A stretch of DNA of 64,000 nt from Haemophilus parainfluenzae (GCF_003252755.1 NZ_QEPT01000003.1:181876-245875), one strand, 5' to 3'. Positions 10,012-19,528 are shown, counted from the first letter of the stretch. Notes: a model not told the origin generated them from the letters alone. Program-made: numbers and translations.

Positions 10012-10650
10012 ATGAAAGTAGCAAAAAATACGGTTGTGAGTATCGCTTACCAAGTACGTACTCAAGACGGTGTATTAGTTGATGAAGCACCAGCAAATCA
10101 ACCATTAGAATATTTACAAGGCCACAATAACTTAATCATTGGTCTTGAAAATGCCTTAGAAGGTAAAGAAGTTGGCGACAAATTTGAAGTGCGTGTTCAA
10201 CCTGAAGAAGGCTACGGCGAATACAATGAAAACATGGTTCAACGTGTACCAAAAGATGTATTCCAGGGCGTTGATGAAGTCGTTGTTGGTATGCGTTTCT
10301 TAGCTGACACAGATATCGGTCCAGTTCCAGTTGTGATCACTGAAGTGGATGGCGATGAAGTGGTAGTTGATGGTAACCACATGTTAGCGGGTCAAGAATT
10401 ACACTTCACTGTGGAAGTTGTTGGCACTCGTGAAGCAACATTAGAAGAAATTGCTCACGGTCACGTACATGGCGCACATGATCACCACCACCACCATGAT
10501 GACGAAGATGGTCACGGTTGTGGTTGCGGCGGTCACGGTCATCACCACCATGATCACGATCATGGGCACGATGGTTGCTGTGGCGGTGGTCATAAACACG
10601 ATCATGATCACGGACACGGTCATGGCGGCTGTGGTTGCGGTGGTCACTAA
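10012..10650 (+). CDS. slyD: FKBP-type peptidyl-prolyl isomerase and metallochaperone SlyD
   Basis: 212 residues. An FKBP domain (residues 1-70 and 120-150) is interrupted by the IF chaperone domain (about 70-125). Its markers are QVRTQDGVLVDEAP and GLENALEGKEVGD. The C-terminal 60 residues are almost all His, Cys, Gly and Asp (HDHHHHHDDEDG, GCGCGGHG and similar), the nickel-binding tail that delivers metal to hydrogenase or urease maturation. An upstream ATG at 9979 was rejected, because AAGGA sits correctly before the ATG at 10012 and MKVAKNTVVSIAYQV is the family start. Followed by a strong terminator shared with hslU. Confidence 0.95.
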   Translation: MKVAKNTVVSIAYQVRTQDGVLVDEAPANQPLEYLQGHNNLIIGLENALEGKEVGDKFEVRVQPEEGYGEYNENMVQRVPKDVFQGVDEVVVGMRFLADTDIGPVPVVITEVDGDEVVVDGNHMLAGQELHFTVEVVGTREATLEEIAHGHVHGAHDHHHHHDDEDGHGCGCGGHGHHHHDHDHGHDGCCGGGHKHDHDHGHGHGGCGCGGH

Positions 10651-10677
10651 TCTTAATCTAGAAATAAAACTAGAGAT

Positions 10678-10713
10678 AAAAAAAGTGCGGTTAAAAATAA
10701 CCGCACTTTTTCT
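10678..10713. terminator. bidirectional inverted uptake-sequence terminator, slyD/hslU
   Basis: AAAAAGTGCGGTTA pairs with TAACCGCACTTTTT around a 4-base AAAA loop, with A and T runs outside. It lies between the convergent slyD and hslU and can stop transcription from either side. Confidence 0.9.
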
Positions 10714-10728
10714 TTATCTAAACTTTCA

Positions 10729-12063
10729 TTACAGAATGAATCGACTTAAATCTTCATTCTCAATCACTTCGCCCAATGCCTCAATCACATAAGCAGCATC
10801 GATATTCACGGTTTGACCATCCATTTCGCTCGCATCAAATGAGATTTTATCCATTAAACGTTCCATAACGGTATGTAAACGTCTTGCACCGATATTCTCC
10901 GTTTTCTCATTCACACGGAAGGCGGCTTCAGCAATTTTCTTGATGGCATCTTGTGTAAACTCAATGTTCACGCCTTCTGTCGCCATAAGCGCTTTATATT
11001 GCTCCGTTAAAGAGGCATTTGGCTCAGTTAGAATACGCTCAAAATCTTCTGCCGTTAATGCAGACAACTCAACACGAATCGGCAGACGGCCTTGCAACTC
11101 TGGGATTAAATCCGATGGACGTGCCACTTGGAATGCGCCCGATGCAATAAAGAGAATATGATCGGTTTTCACCATCCCGTGTTTGGTATTAACCGTTGAA
11201 CCTTCCACTAATGGCAATAAGTCACGTTGCACACCTTCTCGTGAAACATCGGCACCACTGTATTCACCTTTTTTACAGATCTTATCGATCTCATCAATAA
11301 ACACAATACCGTTTTGCTCAACGGCATCAATGGCTTTTTGTTTCAATTCTTCTGGATTAATCAATTTTGCCGCTTCATCATCAATTAAGGTTTTTAATGC
11401 ATCCTTAATTTTCATTTTGCGTTTTTTAGTTTTATCCGAACCCAGGCTTTGGAACATGGATTGCAACTGATTAGTCATTTCTTCCATGCCTGGAGGTGCC
11501 ATAATTTCCACGCCCATTGACACGCCCGCAGACACATCAATTTCGATTTCTTTATCGTCTAATTGACCTTCACGCAATTTTTTACGGAACGCTTGGCGAG
11601 TGCTGCTATTGGTATCGTGGTTTTCCACTTCACCCCATTGATTTTTTGGTGGTGGTAGTAATGCATCTAAAATACGATCTTCAGCCGCATCTTCTGCTTT
11701 CGCACGATTTTTCGCAATTTCTTGCTGGCGAACCAATTTCATCGCACTGTCCGTTAAATCACGAATAATGGAGTCCACTTCTTTCCCCACATAACCCACT
11801 TCGGTGAACTTGGTCGCTTCCACTTTAATGAATGGTGCATTGGCTAATTTTGCAAGACGACGCGCAATCTCGGTTTTCCCCACCCCCGTTGGCCCAATCA
11901 TTAAAATATTTTTAGGGGTCACTTCATGACGAAGTGGCTCTTGCAACTGCATTCTTCTCCAACGGTTACGTAACGCGATCGCAACCGCTCTTTTCGCCTC
12001 TTTTTGGCCGATAATATGTTGATCTAATTCGGAAACAATTTCACGAGGGGTCATTTCAGACAT
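10729..12063 (-). CDS. hslU: ATPase subunit of the HslVU (ClpYQ) protease
   Basis: AAA+ unfoldase that feeds proteins to HslV. 444 residues. Walker [14 protein letters not shown] is near residue 57 and Walker [12 protein letters not shown] near 250. The I-domain lies between them (about 110-230), sensor 2 is around [12 protein letters not shown], and the C-terminus EDLSRFIL docks into HslV. The crystal structure of the H. influenzae complex is a standard reference for this family. Starts 9 bases after hslV stops; both probably run from the sigma-32-like promoter upstream of hslV. Confidence 0.97.
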   Translation of the reverse strand: MSEMTPREIVSELDQHIIGQKEAKRAVAIALRNRWRRMQLQEPLRHEVTPKNILMIGPTGVGKTEIARRLAKLANAPFIKVEATKFTEVGYVGKEVDSIIRDLTDSAMKLVRQQEIAKNRAKAEDAAEDRILDALLPPPKNQWGEVENHDTNSSTRQAFRKKLREGQLDDKEIEIDVSAGVSMGVEIMAPPGMEEMTNQLQSMFQSLGSDKTKKRKMKIKDALKTLIDDEAAKLINPEELKQKAIDAVEQNGIVFIDEIDKICKKGEYSGADVSREGVQRDLLPLVEGSTVNTKHGMVKTDHILFIASGAFQVARPSDLIPELQGRLPIRVELSALTAEDFERILTEPNASLTEQYKALMATEGVNIEFTQDAIKKIAEAAFRVNEKTENIGARRLHTVMERLMDKISFDASEMDGQTVNIDAAYVIEALGEVIENEDLSRFIL

Positions 12064-12072
12064 AATTTTTCC

Positions 12073-12603
12073 TTATTTATTCGGTAATTCTTCGATAGTG
12101 AAATTCGTATTGGTAAACACGCAAATATCACCGGCAATTTTTAAAGACTTCTCAACAATTTCACGTGCTGATAAATCGGTATTTTCCACCAATGCACGAG
12201 CGGCCGACAACGCATAATTACCGCCTGAACCAATCGCTAAAATCTGATCGGCTTCCGGTTGCACCACATCACCAATACCGGTAATGATTAAACTTTCTTT
12301 TTCATCCGCCACAATCAGCATCGCTTCTAACTTGCGTAAGGCACGATCGGTTCGCCAATCTTTGGCTAATTCCACGGCGGCTTTTAACAAATGCCCTTGA
12401 TGCATTTCTAATTTTCGCTCAAATAATTCAAATAAGGTGAACGCATCGGCTGTACCGCCTGCGAAACCGGCTAAAACTTTGCCATTATATAAACGGCGTA
12501 CTTTACGGGCATTCCCTTTCATGACGGTGTTGCCTAATGAAACCTGTCCATCGCCTCCAACAACCACTTGGCCATTACGACGTACGCTTACAATTGTTGT
12601 CAT
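12073..12603 (-). CDS. hslV: peptidase subunit of the HslVU protease
   Basis: Threonine protease of the proteasome beta type; forms the double hexamer inside the HslVU complex. 176 residues. [20 protein letters not shown] shows the N-terminal Thr that becomes the nucleophile after Met removal; Lys at about 34 ([11 protein letters not shown]) and [14 protein letters not shown] are conserved. Preceded by GAAGGA and by a heat-shock-type promoter. First gene of hslVU, divergent from aphA. Confidence 0.97.
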   Translation of the reverse strand: MTTIVSVRRNGQVVVGGDGQVSLGNTVMKGNARKVRRLYNGKVLAGFAGGTADAFTLFELFERKLEMHQGHLLKAAVELAKDWRTDRALRKLEAMLIVADEKESLIITGIGDVVQPEADQILAIGSGGNYALSAARALVENTDLSAREIVEKSLKIAGDICVFTNTNFTIEELPNK

Positions 12604-12637
12604 TCTTTTATCCTTCTTTTAAGAAAAGTTATTCGTT

Positions 12638-12666
12638 ATATGGCGTTCAATTCCGCCAAATTCAAG
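12638..12666 (-). promoter_or_regulatory. sigma-32 (heat-shock) promoter for hslVU
   Basis: On the minus strand the sequence reads CTTGAAT, a 14-base spacer, then CGCCATAT. The RpoH consensus is CTTGAAA-(11-16)-CCCCATNT, so this is one mismatch in each box. It ends 35 bases upstream of the hslV start. Heat-shock control of hslVU is established in E. coli; here it is inferred from the match. Confidence 0.75.
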
Positions 12667-12712
12667 GGGAAATTTTTCTTTGATGCTTTATTAAACAACC
12701 ATTTCAAAAAAA

Positions 12713-12728
12713 TGTGACAAAGATCACT
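12713..12728 (+). promoter_or_regulatory. CRP-cAMP site upstream of aphA
   Basis: TGTGA-CAAAGA-TCACT matches the TGTGA-N6-TCACA consensus with one mismatch, centred about 102 bases upstream of the aphA start and about 117 bases from hslV. A/T-rich sequence follows before aphA. Confidence 0.75.
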
Positions 12729-12822
12729 TTTTTAAATAGCAAACGATTGCTATTATTTCACACCCATATTTTAAAGTAATATGATTTATTACAAGTAAAA
12801 CAAACTACTTAATGAGGAAAAC

Positions 12823-13530
12823 ATGAAAAATTTACTTAAACTTTCTGCCATTGCAATTTTAGCGGCAAGCGCAGCCTCTACTTTTGCATCAAACAAAGAA
12901 CCTTACACTGAACAAGGTACGAATGCTCGTGAAATGACAGAGCAAAAACCTATTCACTGGATCTCTGTTGAACAATTGAAAAAAGAATTGGAAGGCAAAG
13001 CACCCATTAATGTGAGCTTCGACATTGACGATACCGTCCTTTTCAGTAGCCCTTGTTTCTATCACGGCCAAGAAAAATACTCACCAGGTAAAAATGATTA
13101 CTTAAAAAATCAAGATTTCTGGAATGAAGTAAATGCGGGTTGTGACCAATATTCTATTCCAAAACAAATTGCGGTGAATTTAATTAATATGCACCAAGCA
13201 CGTGGTGACCAAATTTATTTCATTACCGGTCGTACAGCAGGCGATAAAGATGGTGTGACACCAGTGCTACAAAAAGCCTTTAATATTAAAGACATGCATC
13301 CTGTAGAATTCATGGGTGGTCGCAAACTTCCAACTAAATATAACAAAACACCGGGTATTATTGAGCACAAAGTGAGTATTCACTATGGTGACAGCGATGA
13401 CGATATCCTAGCCGCAAAAGAAGCAGGTATTCGTGGTATTCGTTTAATGCGTGCCGCTAACTCAACTTATCAACCAATGCCAACCCTTGGTGGCTACGGC
13501 GAAGAAGTATTGATTAACTCAAACTACTAA
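12823..13530 (+). CDS. aphA: class B acid phosphatase (AphA)
   Basis: Periplasmic, non-specific phosphatase of the HAD superfamily that removes phosphate from nucleotides and other monoesters. 235 residues. A signal peptide ends at about residue 22 (ASAASTFA). The catalytic DxDxT motif sits in SFDIDDTVLFSS, YFITGRT is the second HAD motif, and HYGDSDDDI supplies the metal-binding aspartates. These are the class B family marks. Expected to be a tetramer with magnesium. Preceded by GAGGAAAAC and by a CRP site. With hel it makes two periplasmic or surface phosphatases in this window. Confidence 0.93.
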   Translation: MKNLLKLSAIAILAASAASTFASNKEPYTEQGTNAREMTEQKPIHWISVEQLKKELEGKAPINVSFDIDDTVLFSSPCFYHGQEKYSPGKNDYLKNQDFWNEVNAGCDQYSIPKQIAVNLINMHQARGDQIYFITGRTAGDKDGVTPVLQKAFNIKDMHPVEFMGGRKLPTKYNKTPGIIEHKVSIHYGDSDDDILAAKEAGIRGIRLMRAANSTYQPMPTLGGYGEEVLINSNY

Positions 13531-13537
13531 TCTTTAT

Positions 13538-13571
13538 AAAAAAAGTGCGGTTATTTTTGACCGCACTTTCT
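13538..13571 (+). terminator. inverted uptake-sequence terminator after aphA
   Basis: AAAGTGCGGT pairs with ACCGCACTTT around an 8-base loop, 10 bases after the aphA stop, with an A run before and TTTC after the stem. Confidence 0.8.
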
Positions 13572-13650
13572 TTGTCTAGTGAAAATCCTCTTAATTTTTA
13601 AAAAGTTTCTGGGAATATGCTAAAATTTTTCCGTTTCCAGGAGCCTATTT

Positions 13651-15261
13651 ATGTCAGAACTCACGCCTAATCAATATTTAATCATCATTGCTGTGCTGGT
13701 TTTTATCAGCATTGTGATGCTTTTTCTATTAAGCCGCAGCAAACGAGATACGCAAGAATTACAACAAGATCTCAATAAAACTATCGAAGATTACAATCAA
13801 TTAGCGGAGCGTTTTGATTCCTTAAGTGCGGTCAAAAATCAACTAGAACAACAAGCTGTTAAAGCGCAAACTCATGCAGAAGGCTTGCAAACTCGCCTTA
13901 ATGAACGTGATGAAAAAATCCAATATTTAGAAAAAGAATTGGATGAAGAACAGCTCCGACACGATCAAATTGGCGGGCAAATCACCGCATTAAAAGAACG
14001 ATTTGGGATCGCTTCAGCACAAGCTGAAAGCTTGCAAGGTCAATTACAACAAGCGCAAGAAAATGTGCTACGAAAAGAACAAGAGCAGCAAAAAACGCAG
14101 GAAAAATTGACCGCACTTTCACAAGAATTAACGGAGTTGAAAACCACCCTTTCCGAAAAAGAAAAGCATTTTGCCGAACAGCAGCAACATATTGAGCAAT
14201 CCAAACAACAGCTAGGCGTGGAATTCCAAAATCTGGCCAACCGCATTTTGGAAGAAAAAAGCCAATCCTTTAATCAGACCAATCAAACCGCATTGGAAAC
14301 CTTATTGAAGCCTTTCCGTGAACAAATCGAAGGCTTTCAAAAACGAGTCAATGAAATCCATTCAGAATCCGTAAAAGGCAATGCGGGCTTAGAAGCGGAA
14401 ATCAAAAAGGTGTTGGAAATTGGCTTAAATATGTCGCAAGAGGCCAATAATTTAACCTCGGCGTTAAAAGGTGAAAAGAAAACCCTAGGCAACTGGGGAG
14501 AAGTACAACTTGAGCGCGCGCTTCAACTGGCCGGACTCATTGAAAATGTGCATTACAGTGCACAAGCCCATTTTAAAGATGAACAAGGCGGTCGAAACTA
14601 TCCTGATTTTGTGCTCAATCTGCCCGATGAGAAAAACATCATCATTGATAGCAAAATGTCATTGAATGCTTACGAAAGTGCGGTCAATTCTGAGGATGAA
14701 TTTGAACGTGAGCGTTTACTAAGGGAGCATATTAAAGCCCTGAAAAATCACATTGATGACTTGCACCGCAAGGATTACAGCAATTTGATTGGCATGCGTA
14801 GCCCTAATTTTGTCTTAATGTTCATCGCCGTAGAACCCGCTTATATTGAAGCCTTAAAATTAGACCCAAGCCTGTTTAATTATGGTTATGAGAAAAATGT
14901 GATTATGGTTTCGCACACGACCCTTATGCCAATTTTACGTACTGTGGCGAATTTATGGCGTATCGAACGAGGCAACGCCGAAGCCAAAGAAATTGCAGAA
15001 AAAGCAGGCGAAATTTACAACCAGATTTGCCTGGTGGCAGAACGCTTGAACAAACTAGGCAACACGCTTTCCACTGTGAGCAATCAATACAACAGCACCG
15101 TCACCGCCCTTGTGGGACAACAAGGTTTAGTCGGGAAAGTGGAACGCTTTAAAGACTTGTCAGCGAAAGCTAACAAGAGCATGCCAAACGTTGAATTACT
15201 CAATAATGACGTGGACTTAACGCGCCTATCTCTTGTCACTACCGAGAACGGGGTAAAATAA
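13651..15261 (+). CDS. rmuC: DNA recombination protein RmuC
   Basis: 536 residues. An N-terminal membrane anchor (about residues 8-26, YLIIIAVLVFISIVMLFLL region) is followed by a long coiled coil rich in Gln, Glu and Lys (about 30-200). The C-terminal RmuC domain contains GNWGEVQLERALQLAGL, NYPDFVLNLPDEKNIIIDSKM and ANLWRIERGN. The domain is related to the PD-(D/E)XK nuclease fold, and PDF...IIDSK fits that pattern. RmuC limits inversion at short inverted repeats in E. coli. Three uptake sequences lie in the gene. Single gene with terminators on both sides. Confidence 0.93.
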   Translation: MSELTPNQYLIIIAVLVFISIVMLFLLSRSKRDTQELQQDLNKTIEDYNQLAERFDSLSAVKNQLEQQAVKAQTHAEGLQTRLNERDEKIQYLEKELDEEQLRHDQIGGQITALKERFGIASAQAESLQGQLQQAQENVLRKEQEQQKTQEKLTALSQELTELKTTLSEKEKHFAEQQQHIEQSKQQLGVEFQNLANRILEEKSQSFNQTNQTALETLLKPFREQIEGFQKRVNEIHSESVKGNAGLEAEIKKVLEIGLNMSQEANNLTSALKGEKKTLGNWGEVQLERALQLAGLIENVHYSAQAHFKDEQGGRNYPDFVLNLPDEKNIIIDSKMSLNAYESAVNSEDEFERERLLREHIKALKNHIDDLHRKDYSNLIGMRSPNFVLMFIAVEPAYIEALKLDPSLFNYGYEKNVIMVSHTTLMPILRTVANLWRIERGNAEAKEIAEKAGEIYNQICLVAERLNKLGNTLSTVSNQYNSTVTALVGQQGLVGKVERFKDLSAKANKSMPNVELLNNDVDLTRLSLVTTENGVK

Positions 15262-15285
15262 AAAACATCGGTTGAATTTTTCTTT

Positions 15286-15317
15286 AAAAGCGGCTATTTT
15301 CTTGCCGCTTTTTTATT
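15286..15317 (+). terminator. terminator after rmuC
   Basis: AAAAGCGGC (15286-15294) pairs with GCCGCTTTT (15304-15312), followed by a T run. A compact hairpin 24 bases after the rmuC stop. Confidence 0.85.
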
Positions 15318-15342
15318 TGAATTTTTATTTATGAGGAATTTT

Positions 15343-15900
15343 ATGGCAACGGAACAAAAAGAAATCTCGGATCCATGTGCAAAATATAATGAACAGACTA
15401 ACTTTCTAAGCAAAACGATTTTTGCAAGTCGTTGGTTACAAGTGCCTATTTACTTAGGTTTAATTGTCGTGCAAGGCATCTATGCCTACAAGTTTATGAA
15501 AAACTTGTGGTATCTCATCACCAATGTTAATGAAATGGATGCGGACACCATTATGCTCGCCGTACTCAATCTCATTGATGTGGTAATGATTGCTAACTTA
15601 TTAGTAATGGTAACATTAGGCGGTTATGAGATTTTTGTTTCAAAACTGCGCACGAAAAACCACCCTGATCAACCTGAATGGATGAGCCATGTGAATGCAA
15701 CTGTACTGAAAGTCAAACTTTCTATGTCAATTATCAGTATTTCGTCTATCCACTTATTGCAAACCTTTGTGAATGCCTCAAAAATTCCTGAAAAAACAAT
15801 CATGTGGGAAGTGATAATTCATTTTTCTTTCTTGATTTCAGCGATTGCAATGGCTTATACCGACAAAATCCTATACAGCACAAGTCATAAAAATCATTAA
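15343..15900 (+). CDS. UPF0114 (YqhA-family) inner-membrane protein
   Basis: 185 residues with four hydrophobic segments (about 30-50, 68-95, 128-150 and 155-175). [18 protein letters not shown] and [17 protein letters not shown] are typical of the UPF0114 family, whose function is unknown. An ATG at 15331 would add MRNF, but GAGGA inside that stretch is the ribosome-binding site for the ATG at 15343, so I take the latter. Single gene, convergent with hslR across an uptake-sequence terminator. Confidence 0.85.
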   Translation: MATEQKEISDPCAKYNEQTNFLSKTIFASRWLQVPIYLGLIVVQGIYAYKFMKNLWYLITNVNEMDADTIMLAVLNLIDVVMIANLLVMVTLGGYEIFVSKLRTKNHPDQPEWMSHVNATVLKVKLSMSIISISSIHLLQTFVNASKIPEKTIMWEVIIHFSFLISAIAMAYTDKILYSTSHKNH

Positions 15901-15902
15901 TA

Positions 15903-15935
15903 CAAAAAGTGCGGTCAAATTCGACCGCACTTTTG
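15903..15935. terminator. bidirectional inverted uptake-sequence terminator, UPF0114/hslR
   Basis: CAAAAAGTGCGGTC pairs with GACCGCACTTTTG around a short AAATTC loop between two convergent genes; A and T runs flank the core on both sides. Confidence 0.9.
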
Positions 15936-15939
15936 TTTT

Positions 15940-16335
15940 CTAGAACTCATCTTGGTGTTTAAATTTCAATAAATCTCGACGTTCTTTTTTGTTTGGACGA
16001 CGATCAGGATGCGGCATCGAAAGTGCATTATTTTTTCTTGCCCATGCCATTTCTTCGCGTTTTTTCACACTCTGTGCCGTTTCTTGGTAAAGCAGTTGGG
16101 CCTCGGGGGCGCCACGGCGTTGGTCACTCAACGCAATCACTTCAATTTCTTTTTCATCGTTGCCTTGACGTAGCTTAATCATGGCACCGATTTCTACATT
16201 TTTACTTACTTTAGCTCGTTGACCGTTGTAATGTACTTTGCCCCCTTCAATCATCGCTTTCGCAATGCTACGGGTTTTATAAAAACGCGCCGCCCAAAGC
16301 CATTTATCTAATCGTACTTCGTTATTTTCAGCCAT
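15940..16335 (-). CDS. hslR: ribosome-associated heat shock protein Hsp15
   Basis: Binds 50S subunits that carry a stalled nascent chain after abortive translation and helps recycle them. 131 residues. The S4 RNA-binding domain is at residues 8-60 (VRLDKWLWAARFYKTRSIAKAMIEGG), followed by a basic tail (RRPNKKERRDLLKFK). The reading frame is open 34 codons further up, but that part is unlike the family and would overlap nudE. I take the ATG at 16335 (MAENNEVRLDKWLWAARF). Divergent from nudE with 64 bases between starts. Confidence 0.94.
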   Translation of the reverse strand: MAENNEVRLDKWLWAARFYKTRSIAKAMIEGGKVHYNGQRAKVSKNVEIGAMIKLRQGNDEKEIEVIALSDQRRGAPEAQLLYQETAQSVKKREEMAWARKNNALSMPHPDRRPNKKERRDLLKFKHQDEF

Positions 16336-16399
16336 AACTCTTCCTATTTCTCTCACTTTGCGTATGATGAGCCAATAACAAGATAATAGGGCTAATATC

Positions 16400-16948
16400 A
16401 TGAAAAAACAACTTCCACACATTCTCTCCCTTTCCACCGTGGCAAAATCCCGCTTGTTTGAAATTCAAGCTGTCGATCTCAAATTCTCTAATGGCATTGA
16501 CCGCACTTATGAACGTTTTCGCCCTTTCAATCGCGACTCCGTCATGGTGATTGCAATTGATGGAGAAGATCTACTCCTGGTTCGTGAATATGCCGTTGGA
16601 ACGGAACAATATGAATTAGGCTTTGTAAAAGGTGGTATGGATACGGGAGAAACGCCCGAACAAAGTGCGAATCGCGAATTGCAGGAAGAAATTGGCTTTG
16701 GGGCAAAAAAATGGAAGTTTTTACGCACGATGAAGATCAATCCACAAATCATGGGGCATAAAATGCACGTTTTATTAGGTGAAGATCTATACCCAAATCA
16801 ACTGGAAGGGGATGAACCCGAACCACTAGAAATCGTGCGTTACCCTTTATCTCAACTTGACGCCCTGTTGGATAGTGATGAATTTAATGAGGCAAGAAAC
16901 TTAACCGCACTTTATACCTTGCGAGATTATTTAAAAAAACGTAAATAA
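16400..16948 (+). CDS. nudE: ADP compounds hydrolase NudE (Nudix family)
   Basis: Hydrolyses ADP-ribose, NADH and Ap3A in E. coli. 182 residues. The Nudix box is complete: GGMDTGETPEQSANRELQEE followed by IGF (about residues 79-101), with all the Gx5Ex7REUxEExGU positions. The ATG at 16400 gives MKKQLPHILSLSTVAKSRLF, the family N-terminus. Two uptake sequences lie inside the gene. Divergent from hslR, a neighbourhood also seen in E. coli. Confidence 0.94.
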   Translation: MKKQLPHILSLSTVAKSRLFEIQAVDLKFSNGIDRTYERFRPFNRDSVMVIAIDGEDLLLVREYAVGTEQYELGFVKGGMDTGETPEQSANRELQEEIGFGAKKWKFLRTMKINPQIMGHKMHVLLGEDLYPNQLEGDEPEPLEIVRYPLSQLDALLDSDEFNEARNLTALYTLRDYLKKRK

Positions 16949-17063
16949 ATTGAAGAAATTTAGATAAATTCTAATTGCAAGCGATTAACTTTAAATAAAA
17001 CTTGAATAATTATTCTTTTTTTGAGAATGTATAGTCATTTTTCAAAAATAAATAGGAAAATTT

Positions 17064-19064
17064 ATGTCTCATGATAATTTAAAAGAATTGACCTTCCGAG
17101 GAATGTTCCTTGGGGCGTTAATTACAGTGATCTTCACTGCATCTAACGTTTATTTGGGTCTTAAAGTGGGGATGACATTTGCCTCCTCCATTCCGGCTGC
17201 CGTAATTTCTATGGCAATTTTAAAATTCTTCAAGGATTCCAGTATCTTAGAAAATAACATGGTGCAAACCCAAGCTTCATCAGCGGGGACATTGTCTTCT
17301 GTTATTTTCGTTCTTCCAGGCCTGTTAATGATGGGTTACTGGCAAGAATTCCCATTCTGGCAAACTGTGCTTATCTGTGCCTCTGGTGGTACGTTGGGCG
17401 TACTATTCACTATTCCATTACGTCGTGCGATGGTGGTAAACAGCGACTTACCTTACCCTGAAGGTGTGGCGGCAGCTGAAATCTTAAAAGCGGGTAATAA
17501 TGACGAAAGCGACAGTGGTGTAAAAGATATCGCTTATGGCGGTATTTTTGCAGGAACCGTTGCGTTCCTAACCAACGCATTACGTGTCATGTCTGACAGC
17601 GCAAGTGCATGGTTCTCTAACGGTAAAGCCGTTTTCCAATTACCGATGGGATTCTCTCTTGCATTAGTCGGTGCGGGTTACTTAATCGGTATCGTGGGCG
17701 GTCTTGCAATGTTATTCGGTACATTCCTCGCTTGGGGTGTGGCTGTACCTTATTTCACTGCAACAGGTGATATGCCAACCGATGCTTCAATTGTGAGTTA
17801 CGCCATGACCGAATGGAAAACCAAAGTACGCTTTATTGGTGTGGGTACTATCGGTATTGCAGCGATTTGGACATTATTAATCCTTCTCAAACCAATGATT
17901 GAAGGGATGGTTCATTCTTTCCGTATGTTAAAAGGCTCACAAGCTGAATCAGAAAATCGTATTGATATCGACTTATCGCCAAAAACCATTATTTATATTT
18001 TATTGGCGACCGTTGTATTAATCGTGATTTCCTTATATCACTTCGTTGCAGCCGCACCAATTTCTGCTGAACTTGCCGTGTTATTAGTCGTGGTTTGTAC
18101 GCTACTTGCGGTGTTAATTGGTTTCTTCGTCGCAGCGGCATCAGGTTATATGGCGGGATTAGTTGGTTCATCTTCCAGCCCAATTTCAGGTATCGGGATT
18201 ATTTCCGTGATCGTGATTTCACTTGTTTTAGTGACAATTGGTAAAAGCAGTGGCTTATTTGAAACGGCAGACGGTCAAAAATTCTTAACCGCATTGACCT
18301 TGTTCACCGCATCTATCGTATTAACCACAGCAACTATTTCAAACGATAACTTACAAGATTTAAAAACTGGTCTTTTAGTTGAAGCAACACCTTGGAGACA
18401 ACAGGTTACGTTAATCATTGGTTGTTTCGTTGGTGCATTAGTAATTGCGCCGGTATTAGAAATTTTATACCACGCTTATGGTTTCACGGGTGCATTACCA
18501 CGTCCAGACATGGATCCAACACAAGCACTTTCTGCGCCACAAGCAACCATTATGACCACTATTTCAAAAGGTATTTTCACCAATCAATTAGAATGGACTT
18601 ACATTTTAAGTGGTGTAGGTTTAGGTGTTGTATTAATCATTATTGATGCGCTTATGCGTAAAACAACTAACAATCGCTTCGCGCTACCAGTATTAGCGGT
18701 TGGTATTGGTATTTACCTTCCACCATCAATCAATATGCCGGTTGTGGTCGGTGCGGTGATGGCATGGCTTCTCACACGCAATATTAAGAGCTACGCAAAA
18801 CGCACTAACGATACTGAAGTGGAGAAAAAAGCAGAACGCTTCGGTACACTTTTCGCGGCTGGTTTAATTGTTGGTGAAAGCTTAATGGGCGTTATCTTAG
18901 CCTTCATTATCGCGGCATCTGTAACATCTGGCGGCTCTGAAGCACCATTAGCCTTAGCGTTAGAAAACTGGGATAATATAGGCGAATTACTCGGTCTTGC
19001 TGTGTTTATCTTCGGTGTCTTTATTTTCGTTTCTCGTGTATTACGTGCGAAGAAATCGAAATAA
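17064..19064 (+). CDS. OPT-family oligopeptide transporter
   Basis: 666 residues with about 14-16 hydrophobic segments; inner membrane. ELTFRGMFLGALITVIFTASN and SNVYLGLKVGMTFASSIPAA near the start, and VNSDLPYPEGVAAAEILKAG near residue 135, are hallmarks of the OPT family. The bacterial branch (TIGR00733 type) is thought to import short peptides by proton coupling, and some OPT relatives carry metal chelates. Substrate is not evident here. AGGAAAATTT precedes the ATG. The same gene lies near cysQ and zwf in H. influenzae. Confidence 0.9.
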   Translation: MSHDNLKELTFRGMFLGALITVIFTASNVYLGLKVGMTFASSIPAAVISMAILKFFKDSSILENNMVQTQASSAGTLSSVIFVLPGLLMMGYWQEFPFWQTVLICASGGTLGVLFTIPLRRAMVVNSDLPYPEGVAAAEILKAGNNDESDSGVKDIAYGGIFAGTVAFLTNALRVMSDSASAWFSNGKAVFQLPMGFSLALVGAGYLIGIVGGLAMLFGTFLAWGVAVPYFTATGDMPTDASIVSYAMTEWKTKVRFIGVGTIGIAAIWTLLILLKPMIEGMVHSFRMLKGSQAESENRIDIDLSPKTIIYILLATVVLIVISLYHFVAAAPISAELAVLLVVVCTLLAVLIGFFVAAASGYMAGLVGSSSSPISGIGIISVIVISLVLVTIGKSSGLFETADGQKFLTALTLFTASIVLTTATISNDNLQDLKTGLLVEATPWRQQVTLIIGCFVGALVIAPVLEILYHAYGFTGALPRPDMDPTQALSAPQATIMTTISKGIFTNQLEWTYILSGVGLGVVLIIIDALMRKTTNNRFALPVLAVGIGIYLPPSINMPVVVGAVMAWLLTRNIKSYAKRTNDTEVEKKAERFGTLFAAGLIVGESLMGVILAFIIAASVTSGGSEAPLALALENWDNIGELLGLAVFIFGVFIFVSRVLRAKKSK

Positions 19065-19070
19065 TGGATG

Positions 19071-19102
19071 AAAATAGGCTGTCCTCGGATAGCCTATTTT
19101 TC
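19071..19102 (+). terminator. terminator after the OPT gene
   Basis: AAAATAGGCT (19071-19080) pairs perfectly with AGCCTATTTT (19091-19100) and ends in TTTC. It comes just after the OPT stop and separates it from the next gene. Confidence 0.85.
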
Positions 19103-19114
19103 TAGGAGCTTAAG

Positions 19115-19519
19115 GTGTCAACTCAATCCCCTTATTTGAAAGCGATTATTATCTTCCCACTAGTTACGCAGCTGATAGGCAGTGTTATCGCTTATGTCCT
19201 TTTCGACCTAGACGACTACAGAGAAGGCTATTTCGACTCTGCGTTATTTGGTTTCTTTCTGACATTTTGGCCTCTCACTGTTCCGGCGATAATCAATGCT
19301 TACTTTGCCAAATGCAGAGGCTATCTACGCCATCACTGGAAGAAGATTCTCCTTTTTTCATTTATCATTATTTTTTGTTATTGGAGTATCGGGAATGTCG
19401 TGATCGCACCAAATACGAAATACCTCACTGACCGTATATCCTTCATCTTAGGCGGCTCTGCCATCATGGCAATCTATACGACAATTTTCCTCTCCTTGTT
19501 ATTACCGAAATCAAAGTAG
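19115..19519 (+). CDS. small membrane protein of unknown function
   Basis: 134 residues starting with GTG, which has AGGAG six bases upstream. About four hydrophobic segments (residues 8-30, 40-62, 78-97, 108-130), separated by charged loops such as LDDYREGYFDS and RGYLRHHWKK, so an inner-membrane protein with four helices is likely. I do not recognise a family. It is 9 bases upstream of cysQ and probably shares its transcript, downstream of the OPT terminator. Confidence 0.7.
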   Translation: MSTQSPYLKAIIIFPLVTQLIGSVIAYVLFDLDDYREGYFDSALFGFFLTFWPLTVPAIINAYFAKCRGYLRHHWKKILLFSFIIIFCYWSIGNVVIAPNTKYLTDRISFILGGSAIMAIYTTIFLSLLLPKSK

Positions 19520-19528
19520 AGAATAAAT

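Noticed and set aside
10441..10647. Open reading frames on both strands over the end of slyD
   Set aside because: They are low-complexity shadows of the His/Cys/Gly-rich metal-binding tail.
17004..17015. Perfect 12-bp palindrome GAATAATTATTC upstream of the OPT transporter, possibly a Fur-like site
   Set aside because: Only part of a Fur box is matched and the surrounding sequence is A/T-rich enough for such palindromes to arise by chance.
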